Shown in pieces: positions 23,494-31,227 of a DNA stretch of 31,227 bases; position 1 is the first letter of the stretch; every line of letters starts with the position of its first letter. The notes under the pieces are model-generated. The model was not told the origin of the DNA. It was given only the letters and a program-made list of their open reading frames with translations, and made no database searches. Both the position numbers and the translations under genes were made by a program. The DNA is from CAZGUX01 sp046160045 (GTDB lineage Bacteria; Acidobacteriota; Terriglobia; Bryobacterales; Bryobacteraceae), in NCBI GenBank assembly GCA_046160045.1, contig JBJXGR010000162.1:1-31227 (forward strand). Direction: 5' to 3'.

Positions 23494-24577
23494 TCACGCG
23501 CCCCACGTCGCGGCACATCGCCAGGAACTCCCGCACCCGCTCGTCCGGCGTCTCCGCCGGGATATCGGCCATCACAATGTCGCAGGGAGCGAGTTCCCGA
23601 GCCACGCGCTCCAGGTCCGCGCGAATCTCGGCGGCGCTCGCCTCGATAATCCGCCGCGGGCTGTACAGCAGGGCCCGCCGCGTTTCCGGAAACATCTCCC
23701 GCACCCGGGGCATGTTCGACACGATGCCCATGTCGAGATAGCCGACCTTGGGCAGCGCCTGCAGCACTTCGAGATACGGCGTCACGTCCCAGTTGCACGT
23801 ATGAACGCCAAACCGGTCGAACGACTCGGCCGCGCGCCGGTCGTAGGGCGCAATCCGCCGGCTGTACATCCGCGGCGAGATCATGTTGACCACACAGTTG
23901 CTGATGCACATCAGATCGACATCGAAACCAGACCGCCGCTGCCGTTCCTGGATGCGCTGTCCGAGCCGGATCATCACCTCCGCCACGGCCTCCAGCAGCC
24001 GGTCGGCCACCTCGGGGTTCTCCACCAGGTCGACGAAGATCTGCTGCCCCCGCAGGTGGAACGCCGTGTTCAACACGCCTTGCCAGTTGAGATACCCGCG
24101 CAGCATACCCCAGCCGCGCTCGATCTCGTCCATCTGGGCGAACAGTCCCTCCACGAAAGACGAAGACAACAGTGCGTCCACATCCAGCGATTCCACCTGC
24201 TCGATGGAGTATTGGCACCCGGGTTCGAGTTCCGGCCAGCGGTCGGGATAGAAGCGGAGCGGCACGCCGAAGATCGCCGGGACAATGCCGATGCCGAAGC
24301 AGCCCGAGAACGACGCCAGGTCGGGCTCGGTCACGGCATTCCAATAATCCGTCTCCGGAAAGCGGTTCAGCAATTCCGCTTTCATGCATTTCCGAGTCTC
24401 AAAGCGGTAGACCGGATCGCGGTGCCACGTCTCCGAGAAGTCGACGCCCAGCCGTTGATGAAACCAGGCGGGCTCGAAGCCCATCGACACGCGGAACGGC
24501 GATTCGTTTCCGTCCGCCGCTTCCCGCCGCGCCGGACTTCCGATCGGAATATGATTGCGCAGTTGTTTGAGGGCCAT
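23477..24577 (-). CDS. Uroporphyrinogen decarboxylase (URO-D) family protein
   Basis: Protein of 366 aa from the URO-D/cobalamin-methyltransferase (MtaA/CmuA/MtbA-like) superfamily. Recognisable parts are the C-terminal barrel segments FDVDLMCISNC, MYSRRIAPYDRRAAESFDRFG, VHTCNWDVTPYL, GYLDMGIVSN and PCDIVMADIPAETP. His259-X-Cys261 with Cys332 further on recalls the HxC-Xn-C zinc site of the methyltransferase branch. The true haem-pathway HemE N-terminal signature is absent, so it is probably not HemE. ATG 24577 is chosen; the frame is open much further upstream only as antisense shadow of the acyl-CoA synthetase gene. Divergent transcription from that gene across 84 bp may mean shared control. 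The methyl donor or substrate is unknown. Confidence 0.8.
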   Translation of the reverse strand: MALKQLRNHIPIGSPARREAADGNESPFRVSMGFEPAWFHQRLGVDFSETWHRDPVYRFETRKCMKAELLNRFPETDYWNAVTEPDLASFSGCFGIGIVPAIFGVPLRFYPDRWPELEPGCQYSIEQVESLDVDALLSSSFVEGLFAQMDEIERGWGMLRGYLNWQGVLNTAFHLRGQQIFVDLVENPEVADRLLEAVAEVMIRLGQRIQERQRRSGFDVDLMCISNCVVNMISPRMYSRRIAPYDRRAAESFDRFGVHTCNWDVTPYLEVLQALPKVGYLDMGIVSNMPRVREMFPETRRALLYSPRRIIEASAAEIRADLERVARELAPCDIVMADIPAETPDERVREFLAMCRDVGRVINGSA

Positions 24578-24626
24578 GAGAGAGGGACCCGATGCCACGA
24601 TAGAGGCGCCGCCCCAGGGAGTCAAC

Positions 24627-24644
24627 CATCCCGGCCACGGGATG
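24627..24644. promoter_or_regulatory. Dyad in the divergent URO-D / acyl-CoA synthetase intergenic region
   Basis: CATCCCG (24627-24633) and CGGGATG (24638-24644) are perfect 7-bp inverted arms around GCCA. The dyad sits in the 84 bp between two divergent start codons, where an operator for a shared regulator would be expected. No regulator gene is adjacent, so the function is inferred only from position and symmetry. Confidence 0.4.
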
Positions 24645-24661
24645 ACCGACAATCGAAATAA

Positions 24662-26251
24662 GTGCCTGATCGTCCCTACGACCGCAAGCCGTGGCTGGAG
24701 CGGTATCCGTCGTTCGTGCCCCCGCGACTGCCTCCGGCGGCCGAAAGCCTGATCGACGTGTTCGAGCGAACCGCGGCGCGCCACCCGGACCGGCCCGCCC
24801 TCCATTTCTTCGAGTCCACATGCACGTTCGCCGAACTCAACGGCCTGGCCAACCGCTTCGCCGCACGGCTGGCGGCATGGGGTGTCGGCTTCGGCGACCG
24901 CGTCGCCCTCTGCCTGCAGAACGACCCCGAATTCCTCATCGCGCTTTACGGCGCATGGAAGCGGGGCGCGATCGTCGTCCCCCTGAGCCCGATGTTCAAA
25001 GCCCGGGAGATGGAGTATCACCTGGCCGACTCCGGCGCGCGCGTGCTGGTCTCCCTCGACGAACTCTACCAGGCGAATGCCGCTCCCATTCTCGGCCGCA
25101 CGCGTGTCGAGCAAGTGGTGATTGCCGGCGGTCTGATCGAGTCCCTGCGCGCGCAGTCGGCCGCGACGGCCGATCGGATTCCCGTCGCAGCCGACGACCT
25201 CGCGTACCTGGTCTACACCTCCGGAACCACCGGCAACCCGAAAGGCGCCATGTGCCCTCACGGGGCCATCGCATTTACCTCGGACGTCTTTCGCACGGTG
25301 ATGCAGATTGGGCCGGACGACCGCATCCTCGGCCTGGCCCCGCTGTTTCACATCACCGGACTGGTCGCCGGCGTTGCCCTCGCCGCGCTGACCGCGACGC
25401 CGCTCATCCTGTTTCACCGCTTCGACGCCGGCGAGGCCCTTGCCCAGATCGCGCGCTGGAAAGCCACTAATGCGGTGGCGGCCATCACCGCCTACATCGC
25501 CCTGATGAATCATCCCGGCGCCCGCCGGGAGACGCTCTCCTCGTTCACCAAATGCTTTACCGGCGGCGCGCCGGTCGCGCCGGCGGTCGTCGCACAGTTC
25601 GAAGAGCGGCTTGGCCACTACGTCCACAACACCTACGGCCTCACCGAGTGCAACTCGCCTTCCCACGTCACGCCCCTCGATGCCCGGGGCCCCGTGGACC
25701 CGGGGAGCGGCGCACTCTCCATCGGCCTGCCGATTCCCAATGCGGAGGTGAAGATCCTCGATCTCACCGACCGCGATCGCGAAGTGCCGCCCGGCGAACC
25801 GGGAGAACTCGCCCTGCGAGGTCCCCATATTTTCCCCGGCTATTGGAACAAGCCCGACGCCACGCGGGACGCGTTCCACAACGGCTTCTTCCTCACCGGG
25901 GACATCGCCGTGATGGATGACCGCGGCTGGTTTTACCTGGTCGACCGCAAGAAGGACATGATCGTCGCCTCGGGCTTCAAAGTCTGGCCGCGCGAGGTGG
26001 AGGACGTGCTCTACCAGCACCCCGCCGTCAAGGAAGCCGCGGTAATCGGCGTTCCCGACGACTATCGCGGCGAGAGCGTAAAGGCCTTTGTCGCCCTTCG
26101 CGACGGCCATCGGGCCACGGCCGACGAGTTGATTGCCTTCTGCCGCGAGCGGATGGCGGCCTATAAATACCCTCGCCAGGTGGAGTTCCTCGAAGAACTG
26201 CCCAAGACGCCGTCCGGAAAATTCCTGCGCCGCCAGTTGCGCGGCCTGTAA
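24662..26251 (+). CDS. AMP-dependent acyl-CoA synthetase/ligase
   Basis: ANL-superfamily enzyme of 529 aa that activates a carboxylic acid with ATP to an acyl-adenylate and transfers it to CoA, probably a fatty or aromatic acid. Motifs are the P-loop YTSGTTGNPKG, YGLTEC (adenylate-binding region), FLTGDIAV and RKKDMIVASGFKVWPREVED at the hinge, and the catalytic Lys in PKTPSGKFLRR. It is full length with both the large N-terminal and mobile C-terminal domains. GTG 24662 is used as start; the N-terminal segment (YDRKPWLERYPSFVPPRLPP) is typical of long-chain-type ligases. No ribosome site is obvious. It is divergent from the URO-D-family gene and convergent with the kinase. Confidence 0.92.
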   Translation: MPDRPYDRKPWLERYPSFVPPRLPPAAESLIDVFERTAARHPDRPALHFFESTCTFAELNGLANRFAARLAAWGVGFGDRVALCLQNDPEFLIALYGAWKRGAIVVPLSPMFKAREMEYHLADSGARVLVSLDELYQANAAPILGRTRVEQVVIAGGLIESLRAQSAATADRIPVAADDLAYLVYTSGTTGNPKGAMCPHGAIAFTSDVFRTVMQIGPDDRILGLAPLFHITGLVAGVALAALTATPLILFHRFDAGEALAQIARWKATNAVAAITAYIALMNHPGARRETLSSFTKCFTGGAPVAPAVVAQFEERLGHYVHNTYGLTECNSPSHVTPLDARGPVDPGSGALSIGLPIPNAEVKILDLTDRDREVPPGEPGELALRGPHIFPGYWNKPDATRDAFHNGFFLTGDIAVMDDRGWFYLVDRKKDMIVASGFKVWPREVEDVLYQHPAVKEAAVIGVPDDYRGESVKAFVALRDGHRATADELIAFCRERMAAYKYPRQVEFLEELPKTPSGKFLRRQLRGL

Positions 26252-26267
26252 TCGCAGTAGGCGAATC

Positions 26268-26357
26268 GATCGCTCCGAACCGCGGGTGTAAACCCGCGGG
26301 TGTGGTGCTGTACGGAAATCCAGGTCCGCTGACTTACACCCGCGGTTCGGAGCGATC
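26268..26357. repeat. Perfect 24-bp inverted repeat with alternative internal hairpin
   Basis: Positions 26268-26291 and 26334-26357 are perfect 24-nt inverted copies (arm begins GATCGCTCCGAACCG) separated by 42 nt. Within the left part, CCGCGGGT (26280-26287) pairs with ACCCGCGG (26292-26299) around GTAA, a GNRA-type tetraloop in RNA. The word CCGCGGGTGT thus occurs twice directly and once inverted. The two folds share bases and are mutually exclusive. It lies between the convergent stops of the acyl-CoA synthetase (26251) and kinase (26394), so a bidirectional terminator or REP/MITE-like element is likely. Confidence 0.8.
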
Positions 26358-26393
26358 ATGCGCCGTGACCGAATGTGTCGCCTGGACCGCGAC

Positions 26394-29309
26394 TCAGCGC
26401 TCCTCCGGCAACTGAAACATCCACAGATTGCCGGTGCGCTCGGTCAGATTGAAGGCCATCTTGTCGCGAGCAACCGAGAAGCCCAAGTAGGGCGGATCGC
26501 TCAGCAACAGCCGCGGATTGTGTAAGTGGTGCACGTCGAGCACCGGTCCCAGGGGCCGCTTGGTGGCAGGATCCAGGCGAACGGCCCAGATGCAGCGAAA
26601 CCGGTCCCGGTCGGAGGTGAAGTACAAAAGATTGCCGTCCGGCGACCAGCGTGGCCGCACATCAAAGCCGGATCCGCCGGTGACGGGAATCCAATCGGAT
26701 TCCGGAGCAGCCTTGGCCCCGTCGAAGCGCGCGATCATGAGGCGGGTTCGCCAAGGCCCATCGACCAGAGCAAATGCGATCCAGCCGCCGTCCGGCGAGA
26801 TCTGAGGTTGAAGCACACCGTATTTGGGATGGCTCAGGATCCGCGTCCTCCTGCCCGTCGCCAGGTCGAACAAACCCACATATCGAGGAAGTCCGAAGTC
26901 GTAGGCGATTCGGCTTCCGTCGGAAGACCATGCGGGGGCGAGGCCGCAGCCTTCGCAGATCTTCTCGGCCACACCTCCTTCAGCCGGCACGACGTAAAGT
27001 TCCACCCTTTCAGAGAAGGGCGCCCCCACAAAGGCAACCCTTGTGCCGTCAGGACTGAAGGCCGGGTAGCGTTGAAACGGGGCGGCGCCGGCGGAGATGG
27101 CGGCTTTCTTTCCGCTGTCGAGGTCCATGATCTGAATCCGGCCCCGGCCGGTTCGCGGACCCGAAATGAACGCCAACTTCCGGCCGTCAGCGGTCAGCGC
27201 GGGTTCAATGCTGGCTCCCCTTCCCGAGGTCAAGGGTTGCATTTCGCCGATGACCCTGCCGGTGTTGGCGTCAAGCGCCGTCTGCCACAAATTGAGTTGC
27301 GATGCCAAACCCGCAAAGATCACCCGGCCTCCGGAAGAAACTGATGGGTCGACGTCCATTCCGGCGCCGAAGGTCAGTCGTTGAGGCGCGCCGGCGCTTC
27401 GCCACGTGCGGGTAGAGATGGGAACCCGCCAGAGGCTGGAACCGTCCCCGGAGATGGACGAGCAGATGACCGAATCGCCGATCCAGCCTTTGGGAATGCC
27501 GCTGCTCAGTTCCGAAGCCGCAAAGACCAAGGCGCCCTGGCGGACCATTCGAAACGCTCCCGTATTAACGGCCGGGCCGCCGTCCAGCGGTGTGACCCAC
27601 CATTCGACGGCGGCGGTGTTTTCCAACGCTCCGGCAAACAGCAAGTGCCGGCCGTCAGGCGTCCAGATGGGATAGCTCGCCCAGACGAAATCGGGTCGCA
27701 GGCGCCGCGGCCGGCCGCCCCCGGAGGGCACCACATACAGGCTGCCGAGAGGCTCTCCGGCCGTGGCGGCGGTAAGGGGTGTGGAGATCCCAAATGCGAT
27801 GTGACCGCCCTCTGGCGAGAACTGCGGGTTCTTTCCCCGCGGCGCGATCAGCCGGGGCTCTCCGCCAAGTGCGGGAACAACATAGATCCCCCCGCCCTCA
27901 CCCTTCGAGCGAAAGGCGACGTGGCTGCTGTCGGCCGAGAACGCCGGCTGGGATTCGTCCGCCGGAGTTCTGGTTAACTGGATCGGGTCTCCGCCCGCCA
28001 CCTGCTGCACCCAGATGTCCAGATTTCCCTGGCCGCCCCGATCGGAGCTGTAAGCCACCAGCTTGCCATCCGGAGAAATCGCCGGTTCGTGGGTGAGACC
28101 GGCATCCGAGGTCAGGCGGGTCATCTCCGGGACAGATGCCGGCGTTGGCTGGTGGTTTCGCCACACACTGAAGCCTCCAGCGGCGAGGAGAGCGATGCCT
28201 GCGACCGCAAATGCGGGAATGACAATCCGCCGGCGGCGAGATAGTCGTCCGGTCATGGGCGGCGAGCCCACAGAGTCCAGTTCCAGGCGGATCCCTTCGA
28301 GTTGCAGGCGAAGATCCGCAACGTGGGCCAGGCGCTGCGCCGGGTTTTTCCGGAGGCAGAGGGCGACCAGCCGCTCCAATTCCCCAGGCACGCCCGGAGC
28401 GACCTCGTGGAGCGCCCGAGGTTCCTGGTGGAGGATCGCGGCCAGCAACCCCACGGCCGTATCGGCCGCAAACGCGCGGCGTCCGGCAAGCATTTCGTAG
28501 AGCACCGAGCCGAACGAGAAGACGTCGGTGCGGCGGTCCACCTGCTTGCCTTCCGCCTGCTCCGGAGACATATAGGCGGGCGTGCCCATGGCATGGCCGG
28601 GCAGGGTCAGTGTGGCGGTTGCCCCGTCGGCAACCGGCGCCCGCCGGGCCAGGCCGAAGTCCAGCAGCTTGATCCTGCCCGCTTCGTTCACCATGACGTT
28701 GGCCGGCTTCAGGTCGCGATGAACGATCCCCGCCGCGTGCGCCTGCGCCAGGGCCTCAGCGATCTGGACGGCATACTCCAGCGCCTGTCTCGCTGGCAGG
28801 CCTTTGGTAGGAATCAGCTTGTCCAGAGAACGGCCTTCCACGTACTCCATCGCGATGAAGTCCAAGCCCCGTTCCGTTCCGATCTCGTACACCGTGACGA
28901 TGTTCGGATGGTTGAGGGCCGAAGCCGCGCGTGCCTCCCGCATCAGCCTCTGCTTTTGGTCGGGATCGGCAGAGGGATCCAGCAGCAGCACCTTCACCGC
29001 TACCCGCCGTTCGAGGCGTGTGTCGTAGGCCCGGTAGACGGCCCCCATGCCGCCTTCACCGAGTTTGGTCTCTACCCGGTAGTGCGCCAGCATCTCGCCG
29101 GAGGCGAGCGCGGGGACCTGGGTGAACACGCCCGCGGCGGGGCTGTGCAGGGTCGCCGTCGCGTGATCGGCCAGCAGGCGCTCGACCTCCCGGCGCAATT
29201 CCGCGTCCCCGCCGCAGGCGGATTCCAGGTAAGCGCCGCGATCCGCCTCCGGCGCCTCCAGCGCTGCGCTGAAGACTTCTTTGATACGCGCCCAGCGTTC
29301 CGCCGTCAT
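26394..29309 (-). CDS. Transmembrane Ser/Thr protein kinase with PD40 (TolB-like) propeller
   Basis: Hanks-type receptor kinase of 971 aa. An N-terminal ERWARIKEVFSAALE helix region typical of this family precedes the kinase domain (about 76-340). The domain has the glycine loop GEGGMGAVY (84-92), Lys106 (AVKV), catalytic HRDLKPANV (His197-Asp199), DFG (217-219), GTPAYMSPEQ and DVFSFGSVLYEML. One TM segment lies at about 362-383, preceded by an RRRR stop-transfer patch. The outer half is a PD40/WD40-like propeller with repeated SPDG words (EPAISPDGKLVAYSSDR, YPAFSPDGTRVAFVG, RPRWSPDGNLLYFTSDR). ATG 29309 (MTAERW) is preferred to the in-frame start at 29375, whose extra 22 residues look non-coding; the ribosome site is weak. 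Its propeller is paralogous to the partial protein at 30054-31227. Confidence 0.95.
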   Translation of the reverse strand: MTAERWARIKEVFSAALEAPEADRGAYLESACGGDAELRREVERLLADHATATLHSPAAGVFTQVPALASGEMLAHYRVETKLGEGGMGAVYRAYDTRLERRVAVKVLLLDPSADPDQKQRLMREARAASALNHPNIVTVYEIGTERGLDFIAMEYVEGRSLDKLIPTKGLPARQALEYAVQIAEALAQAHAAGIVHRDLKPANVMVNEAGRIKLLDFGLARRAPVADGATATLTLPGHAMGTPAYMSPEQAEGKQVDRRTDVFSFGSVLYEMLAGRRAFAADTAVGLLAAILHQEPRALHEVAPGVPGELERLVALCLRKNPAQRLAHVADLRLQLEGIRLELDSVGSPPMTGRLSRRRRIVIPAFAVAGIALLAAGGFSVWRNHQPTPASVPEMTRLTSDAGLTHEPAISPDGKLVAYSSDRGGQGNLDIWVQQVAGGDPIQLTRTPADESQPAFSADSSHVAFRSKGEGGGIYVVPALGGEPRLIAPRGKNPQFSPEGGHIAFGISTPLTAATAGEPLGSLYVVPSGGGRPRRLRPDFVWASYPIWTPDGRHLLFAGALENTAAVEWWVTPLDGGPAVNTGAFRMVRQGALVFAASELSSGIPKGWIGDSVICSSISGDGSSLWRVPISTRTWRSAGAPQRLTFGAGMDVDPSVSSGGRVIFAGLASQLNLWQTALDANTGRVIGEMQPLTSGRGASIEPALTADGRKLAFISGPRTGRGRIQIMDLDSGKKAAISAGAAPFQRYPAFSPDGTRVAFVGAPFSERVELYVVPAEGGVAEKICEGCGLAPAWSSDGSRIAYDFGLPRYVGLFDLATGRRTRILSHPKYGVLQPQISPDGGWIAFALVDGPWRTRLMIARFDGAKAAPESDWIPVTGGSGFDVRPRWSPDGNLLYFTSDRDRFRCIWAVRLDPATKRPLGPVLDVHHLHNPRLLLSDPPYLGFSVARDKMAFNLTERTGNLWMFQLPEER

Positions 29310-29430
29310 AGGGATACACCCAAAACCAGTTGGCCCGCGGCCCGGTTCGTCTATCTTACGCCTTGCCCCTCCCAAAAAGAATCGTGGCCCTTTTTTTCGC
29401 TGCCTTCCGCGTCATGGCGGGAGCAGCGAG

Positions 29431-30009
29431 ATGGAACGTCATGGATGGATGGTCACGGCGATGTGGATGGCGGCTTCGGCAACCTGCCTCAGCGGCCAGG
29501 AACGGTTGGCGGTGGTGCTGTTCGATTCCGTCGGGATCGAAGAGCAGGACACGAAGTACGCCGTGGAGCAGGCCGAGTGGTTCTTCCAGAACCTGGGGAT
29601 TCCCACCGGCTGGACGGTGTGCCGGTCACTGGCATCGTGCCCGATGCCCTCCGAAGGCAGTTTCGTTCGGGTGAGCCTGGTGGCGTGGACCAAAGGGACG
29701 CTTCTCGGCTTTGCCCGGATGGATTCGGCAGCGGGCGGGAACCCGCAGGTCTATGTCTTTGAGGGTGCGGTGCGCAAGGCGGCGGGAAAAGATCCGTTCG
29801 CGCGGGCTTTGGCCTGCGTGATGGTACACGAGATCCTGCACTCGCTGGGCCTCGAGCACGCGCCCTACGGAATCATGCGCGACACCGTGGGCACCCAGGA
29901 ACTGGCCAGGTTCCTGAAGGGTCCGGCGATGCCGGGGTACCAGTTGAAGCAACTGCGCGCTGGTCTCGCCCGGCTGCGTCCGGCGTCAGCGGTTGCGAAG
30001 GGAAATTGA
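29431..30009 (+). CDS. Small secreted metzincin-like zinc protease, putative
   Basis: Predicted exported protein of 192 aa with a complete metzincin zinc signature, HEILHSLGLEH (His133, Glu134, His137, His143), followed by YGIM (Met149) as candidate Met-turn. Short metzincins such as archaemetzincins have comparable sizes. The N-terminus MVTAMWMAASATCLSGQ is a possible signal peptide with cleavage near residue 22. ATG 29431 has GGGAG (29419-29423) 7 nt upstream; ATG 29449 is a second possibility. Four Cys residues occur: one in the signal region, two in the middle part (VCRSLASCP) that may form a disulfide, and one near the zinc motif. It is divergent from the upstream PD40 kinase and convergent with the partial PD40 gene. 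I recognise no wider family beyond the zinc motif; the substrate is unknown. Confidence 0.75.
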   Translation: MERHGWMVTAMWMAASATCLSGQERLAVVLFDSVGIEEQDTKYAVEQAEWFFQNLGIPTGWTVCRSLASCPMPSEGSFVRVSLVAWTKGTLLGFARMDSAAGGNPQVYVFEGAVRKAAGKDPFARALACVMVHEILHSLGLEHAPYGIMRDTVGTQELARFLKGPAMPGYQLKQLRAGLARLRPASAVAKGN

Positions 30010-30053
30010 AGGCGATCGAATCAATTGTGCGGCATGCCATCAGTGGCTGGGCT

Positions 30054-31227
30054 TCATTCCTCCTCCGGCAACTTGAACGTCCAGATGTTTCCGGTAAGTT
30101 CCTGCAGACTCATCACGATCTTGTCGCGGCCCACGGAGATACCTTGATTCAGTGTGGTCAGCGCTAAGCGGGCGCTGTGAAAATGGTACACGCTGAAAGG
30201 AGATCCAGCCGGCCGCTTCGTCACCGGGTCCAGACGCTGGGCCCAAAGGCACCGGAAACCATCCCGGTTGGAGTGGTAGTAGAGCAGATTCCCGTCGGGG
30301 GACCACCTCGGGCGCATGTCGGTGGCCGAGCCGTCGGTCACCGTAACCCACTGGGATTCGGGAATCGCCGCGCCGCGAAACGGGACAACCATTAACCTGG
30401 TGCGGCCTGAAGCGGCGGCCATCTCCACAAAACTGATCCAGCGGTCGTCCGGAGAGAAACGAGCCTGGACTAATGCACTGGTCGGGTGCTTCAGGATATG
30501 AACAGTCTTGCCGGTCGATACCTCGAGCAGCCCCACGTAGCGTGGGACTCCCCAATCGTAGAGGATTCTCGCGCCATCCGAGGACCAGGCAGGCGCGAGG
30601 CCACAATGCTCGCACACCTTCTCGGCGCCGCCGCCCACCGGCACGATGTAGATCGGACGCCGCTCGCCGTCCTCGCTCCATACGGCGATCCTCGAGCCGT
30701 CGGGGCTATAGGCAGGGCTTCCCCCCAGAAAACCAGGCGCCGCCAGCAGCGTCTCTTTGCCTCCGGCGATGTCCTTTAGCACCACCCTGCCACGGCCGTA
30801 GGGGCCGGCGACGTAAAGCATCTTCTGACCGTCGGGGGAAAGGCACGGCTCAGTATGGTGAGCCGTCCCTTGGGTAAGGCGCCGCAATCCGCCCGTGACC
30901 TTTCCTTGACTGGTTTCGATGGGAAGGCTCCAGATGTTGCTCGTCCGGACCCCATTGGAGAAAACCACTTGCCCGTCCGCGGAAACGCGAGCGCTGTGGT
31001 TGAGACCGGTTCCGAATGTGAGTTGCCGTGGCTTGCCCGACACCCTCAAGGTACTGGAAGAGATCGGAATCCGCCATAGATTCGAGGTGAAGTGCAGCGT
31101 ACTACCGGGCGCGCCCGGGGCGCTGTCTGAGAAAATGAGTTCATCGTGAAACCAGGCATTCGGATCTATGACTCGGAATCCTCTTTCGTACGACTCCGAC
31201 CGTAGCCTTACGGGGAGGACTGCCATC
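30054..31227 (-). CDS. C-terminal part of a second PD40-propeller protein (probable Ser/Thr kinase), cut by window end
   Basis: The gene runs off the right edge, so only about 390 C-terminal residues are visible; the ATG at 31226 is unlikely to be the true start. The sequence aligns along its whole length with the propeller of the kinase at 26394-29309. Matched blocks are SNLWRIPIS versus SLWRVPIS, PRQLTFGTGL versus PQRLTFGAGM, EKVCEHCGLAPAWSSDG versus EKICEGCGLAPAWSSDG, RPRWSPDGNLLYYHSNRD versus RPRWSPDGNLLYFTSDRD, and the ends TGNIWTFKLPEE versus TGNLWMFQLPEE. By that paralogy the missing N-terminus probably holds a kinase domain and TM segment, but this cannot be seen. The pair likely arose by duplication, with the metzincin-like gene now lying between them. 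Confidence 0.85.
   Translation of the reverse strand, partial: MAVLPVRLRSESYERGFRVIDPNAWFHDELIFSDSAPGAPGSTLHFTSNLWRIPISSSTLRVSGKPRQLTFGTGLNHSARVSADGQVVFSNGVRTSNIWSLPIETSQGKVTGGLRRLTQGTAHHTEPCLSPDGQKMLYVAGPYGRGRVVLKDIAGGKETLLAAPGFLGGSPAYSPDGSRIAVWSEDGERRPIYIVPVGGGAEKVCEHCGLAPAWSSDGARILYDWGVPRYVGLLEVSTGKTVHILKHPTSALVQARFSPDDRWISFVEMAAASGRTRLMVVPFRGAAIPESQWVTVTDGSATDMRPRWSPDGNLLYYHSNRDGFRCLWAQRLDPVTKRPAGSPFSVYHFHSARLALTTLNQGISVGRDKIVMSLQELTGNIWTFKLPEEE

Noticed and set aside
24578..26359. N-terminal extension of the URO-D-family frame by about 590 codons
   Set aside because: This part lies antisense to the intact acyl-CoA synthetase gene and shows no domain. The URO-D-like protein begins at ATG 24577.
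1..31227. Search for a CRISPR array, phage defence island, transposase or biosynthetic cluster
   Set aside because: No regularly spaced repeats, Cas, restriction, toxin-antitoxin, integrase, transposase, NRPS or PKS signatures are visible on either strand.

Overview
The window is high-GC (about 60-65%), densely coded DNA that most resembles an Acidobacteriota chromosome of the Solibacter/Bryobacter type. This is inferred from three things. Two Ser/Thr kinase genes of the PD40 (TolB/WD40-like) propeller type lie close together. The small secreted protein at 4958-5653 has QDPRYFR, YYP and EFWPD blocks that I associate with a family common in Acidobacteriota. GTG and TTG starts are frequent, and intergenic palindromes are numerous. 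No rRNA, tRNA, CRISPR array, phage gene, transposase or integrase is visible. No gene-free stretch exceeds about 260 bases, and 22 protein genes are called, one of them cut by the window end.

Layout. 42-1481 (+): Tat-exported Gfo/Idh/MocA oxidoreductase. 1599-4745 (-): error-prone polymerase DnaE2/ImuC, standing alone without imuA or imuB and carrying an internal tandem repeat. 4958-5653 (+): secreted protein of unknown function. 5869-7227 (+): creatinase/M24-fold protein that seems to lack both metal-binding Asp residues. 7298-9970 (+): a translationally coupled trio of LolA/DUF4292-like envelope protein, FtsX/MacB-type permease and LolD/MacB-type ATPase. 10005-11654 (-): sodium:solute symporter with a well-formed sigma70-type promoter.

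11912-18643 (+): a tight run of histidine kinase (PDZ, multi-TM, GAF, PAS, HisKA, HATPase), NtrC-type regulator, DinG-like Fe-S helicase and QueD. The coding regions overlap or nearly touch. A good sigma54 (-24/-12) promoter precedes the kinase, so the NtrC-type activator may control its own operon and, through read-through, the two downstream genes.

18703-21362 (-): GH33-type sialidase lipoprotein and a TerC-family membrane protein. 21439-22428 (+): HEAT-repeat protein. 22561-23493 (+): NHL-type beta-propeller. 23477-24577 (-) and 24662-26251 (+): divergent URO-D-family protein and acyl-CoA synthetase sharing an 84-bp intergenic region with a 7-bp dyad. 26394-29309 (-): Ser/Thr kinase with TM segment and PD40 propeller. 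29431-30009 (+): small secreted protein with a complete metzincin zinc motif. 30054-31227 (-): C-terminal propeller of a second, paralogous PD40 protein, cut by the window edge.

The most notable points are the probable sigma54 autoregulatory circuit, the metzincin-like protein between two PD40 paralogues, the repeat inserted in dnaE2, the altered M24 active site, and several intergenic inverted repeats, including a perfect 24-bp pair whose left arm can also form a GUAA-loop hairpin.
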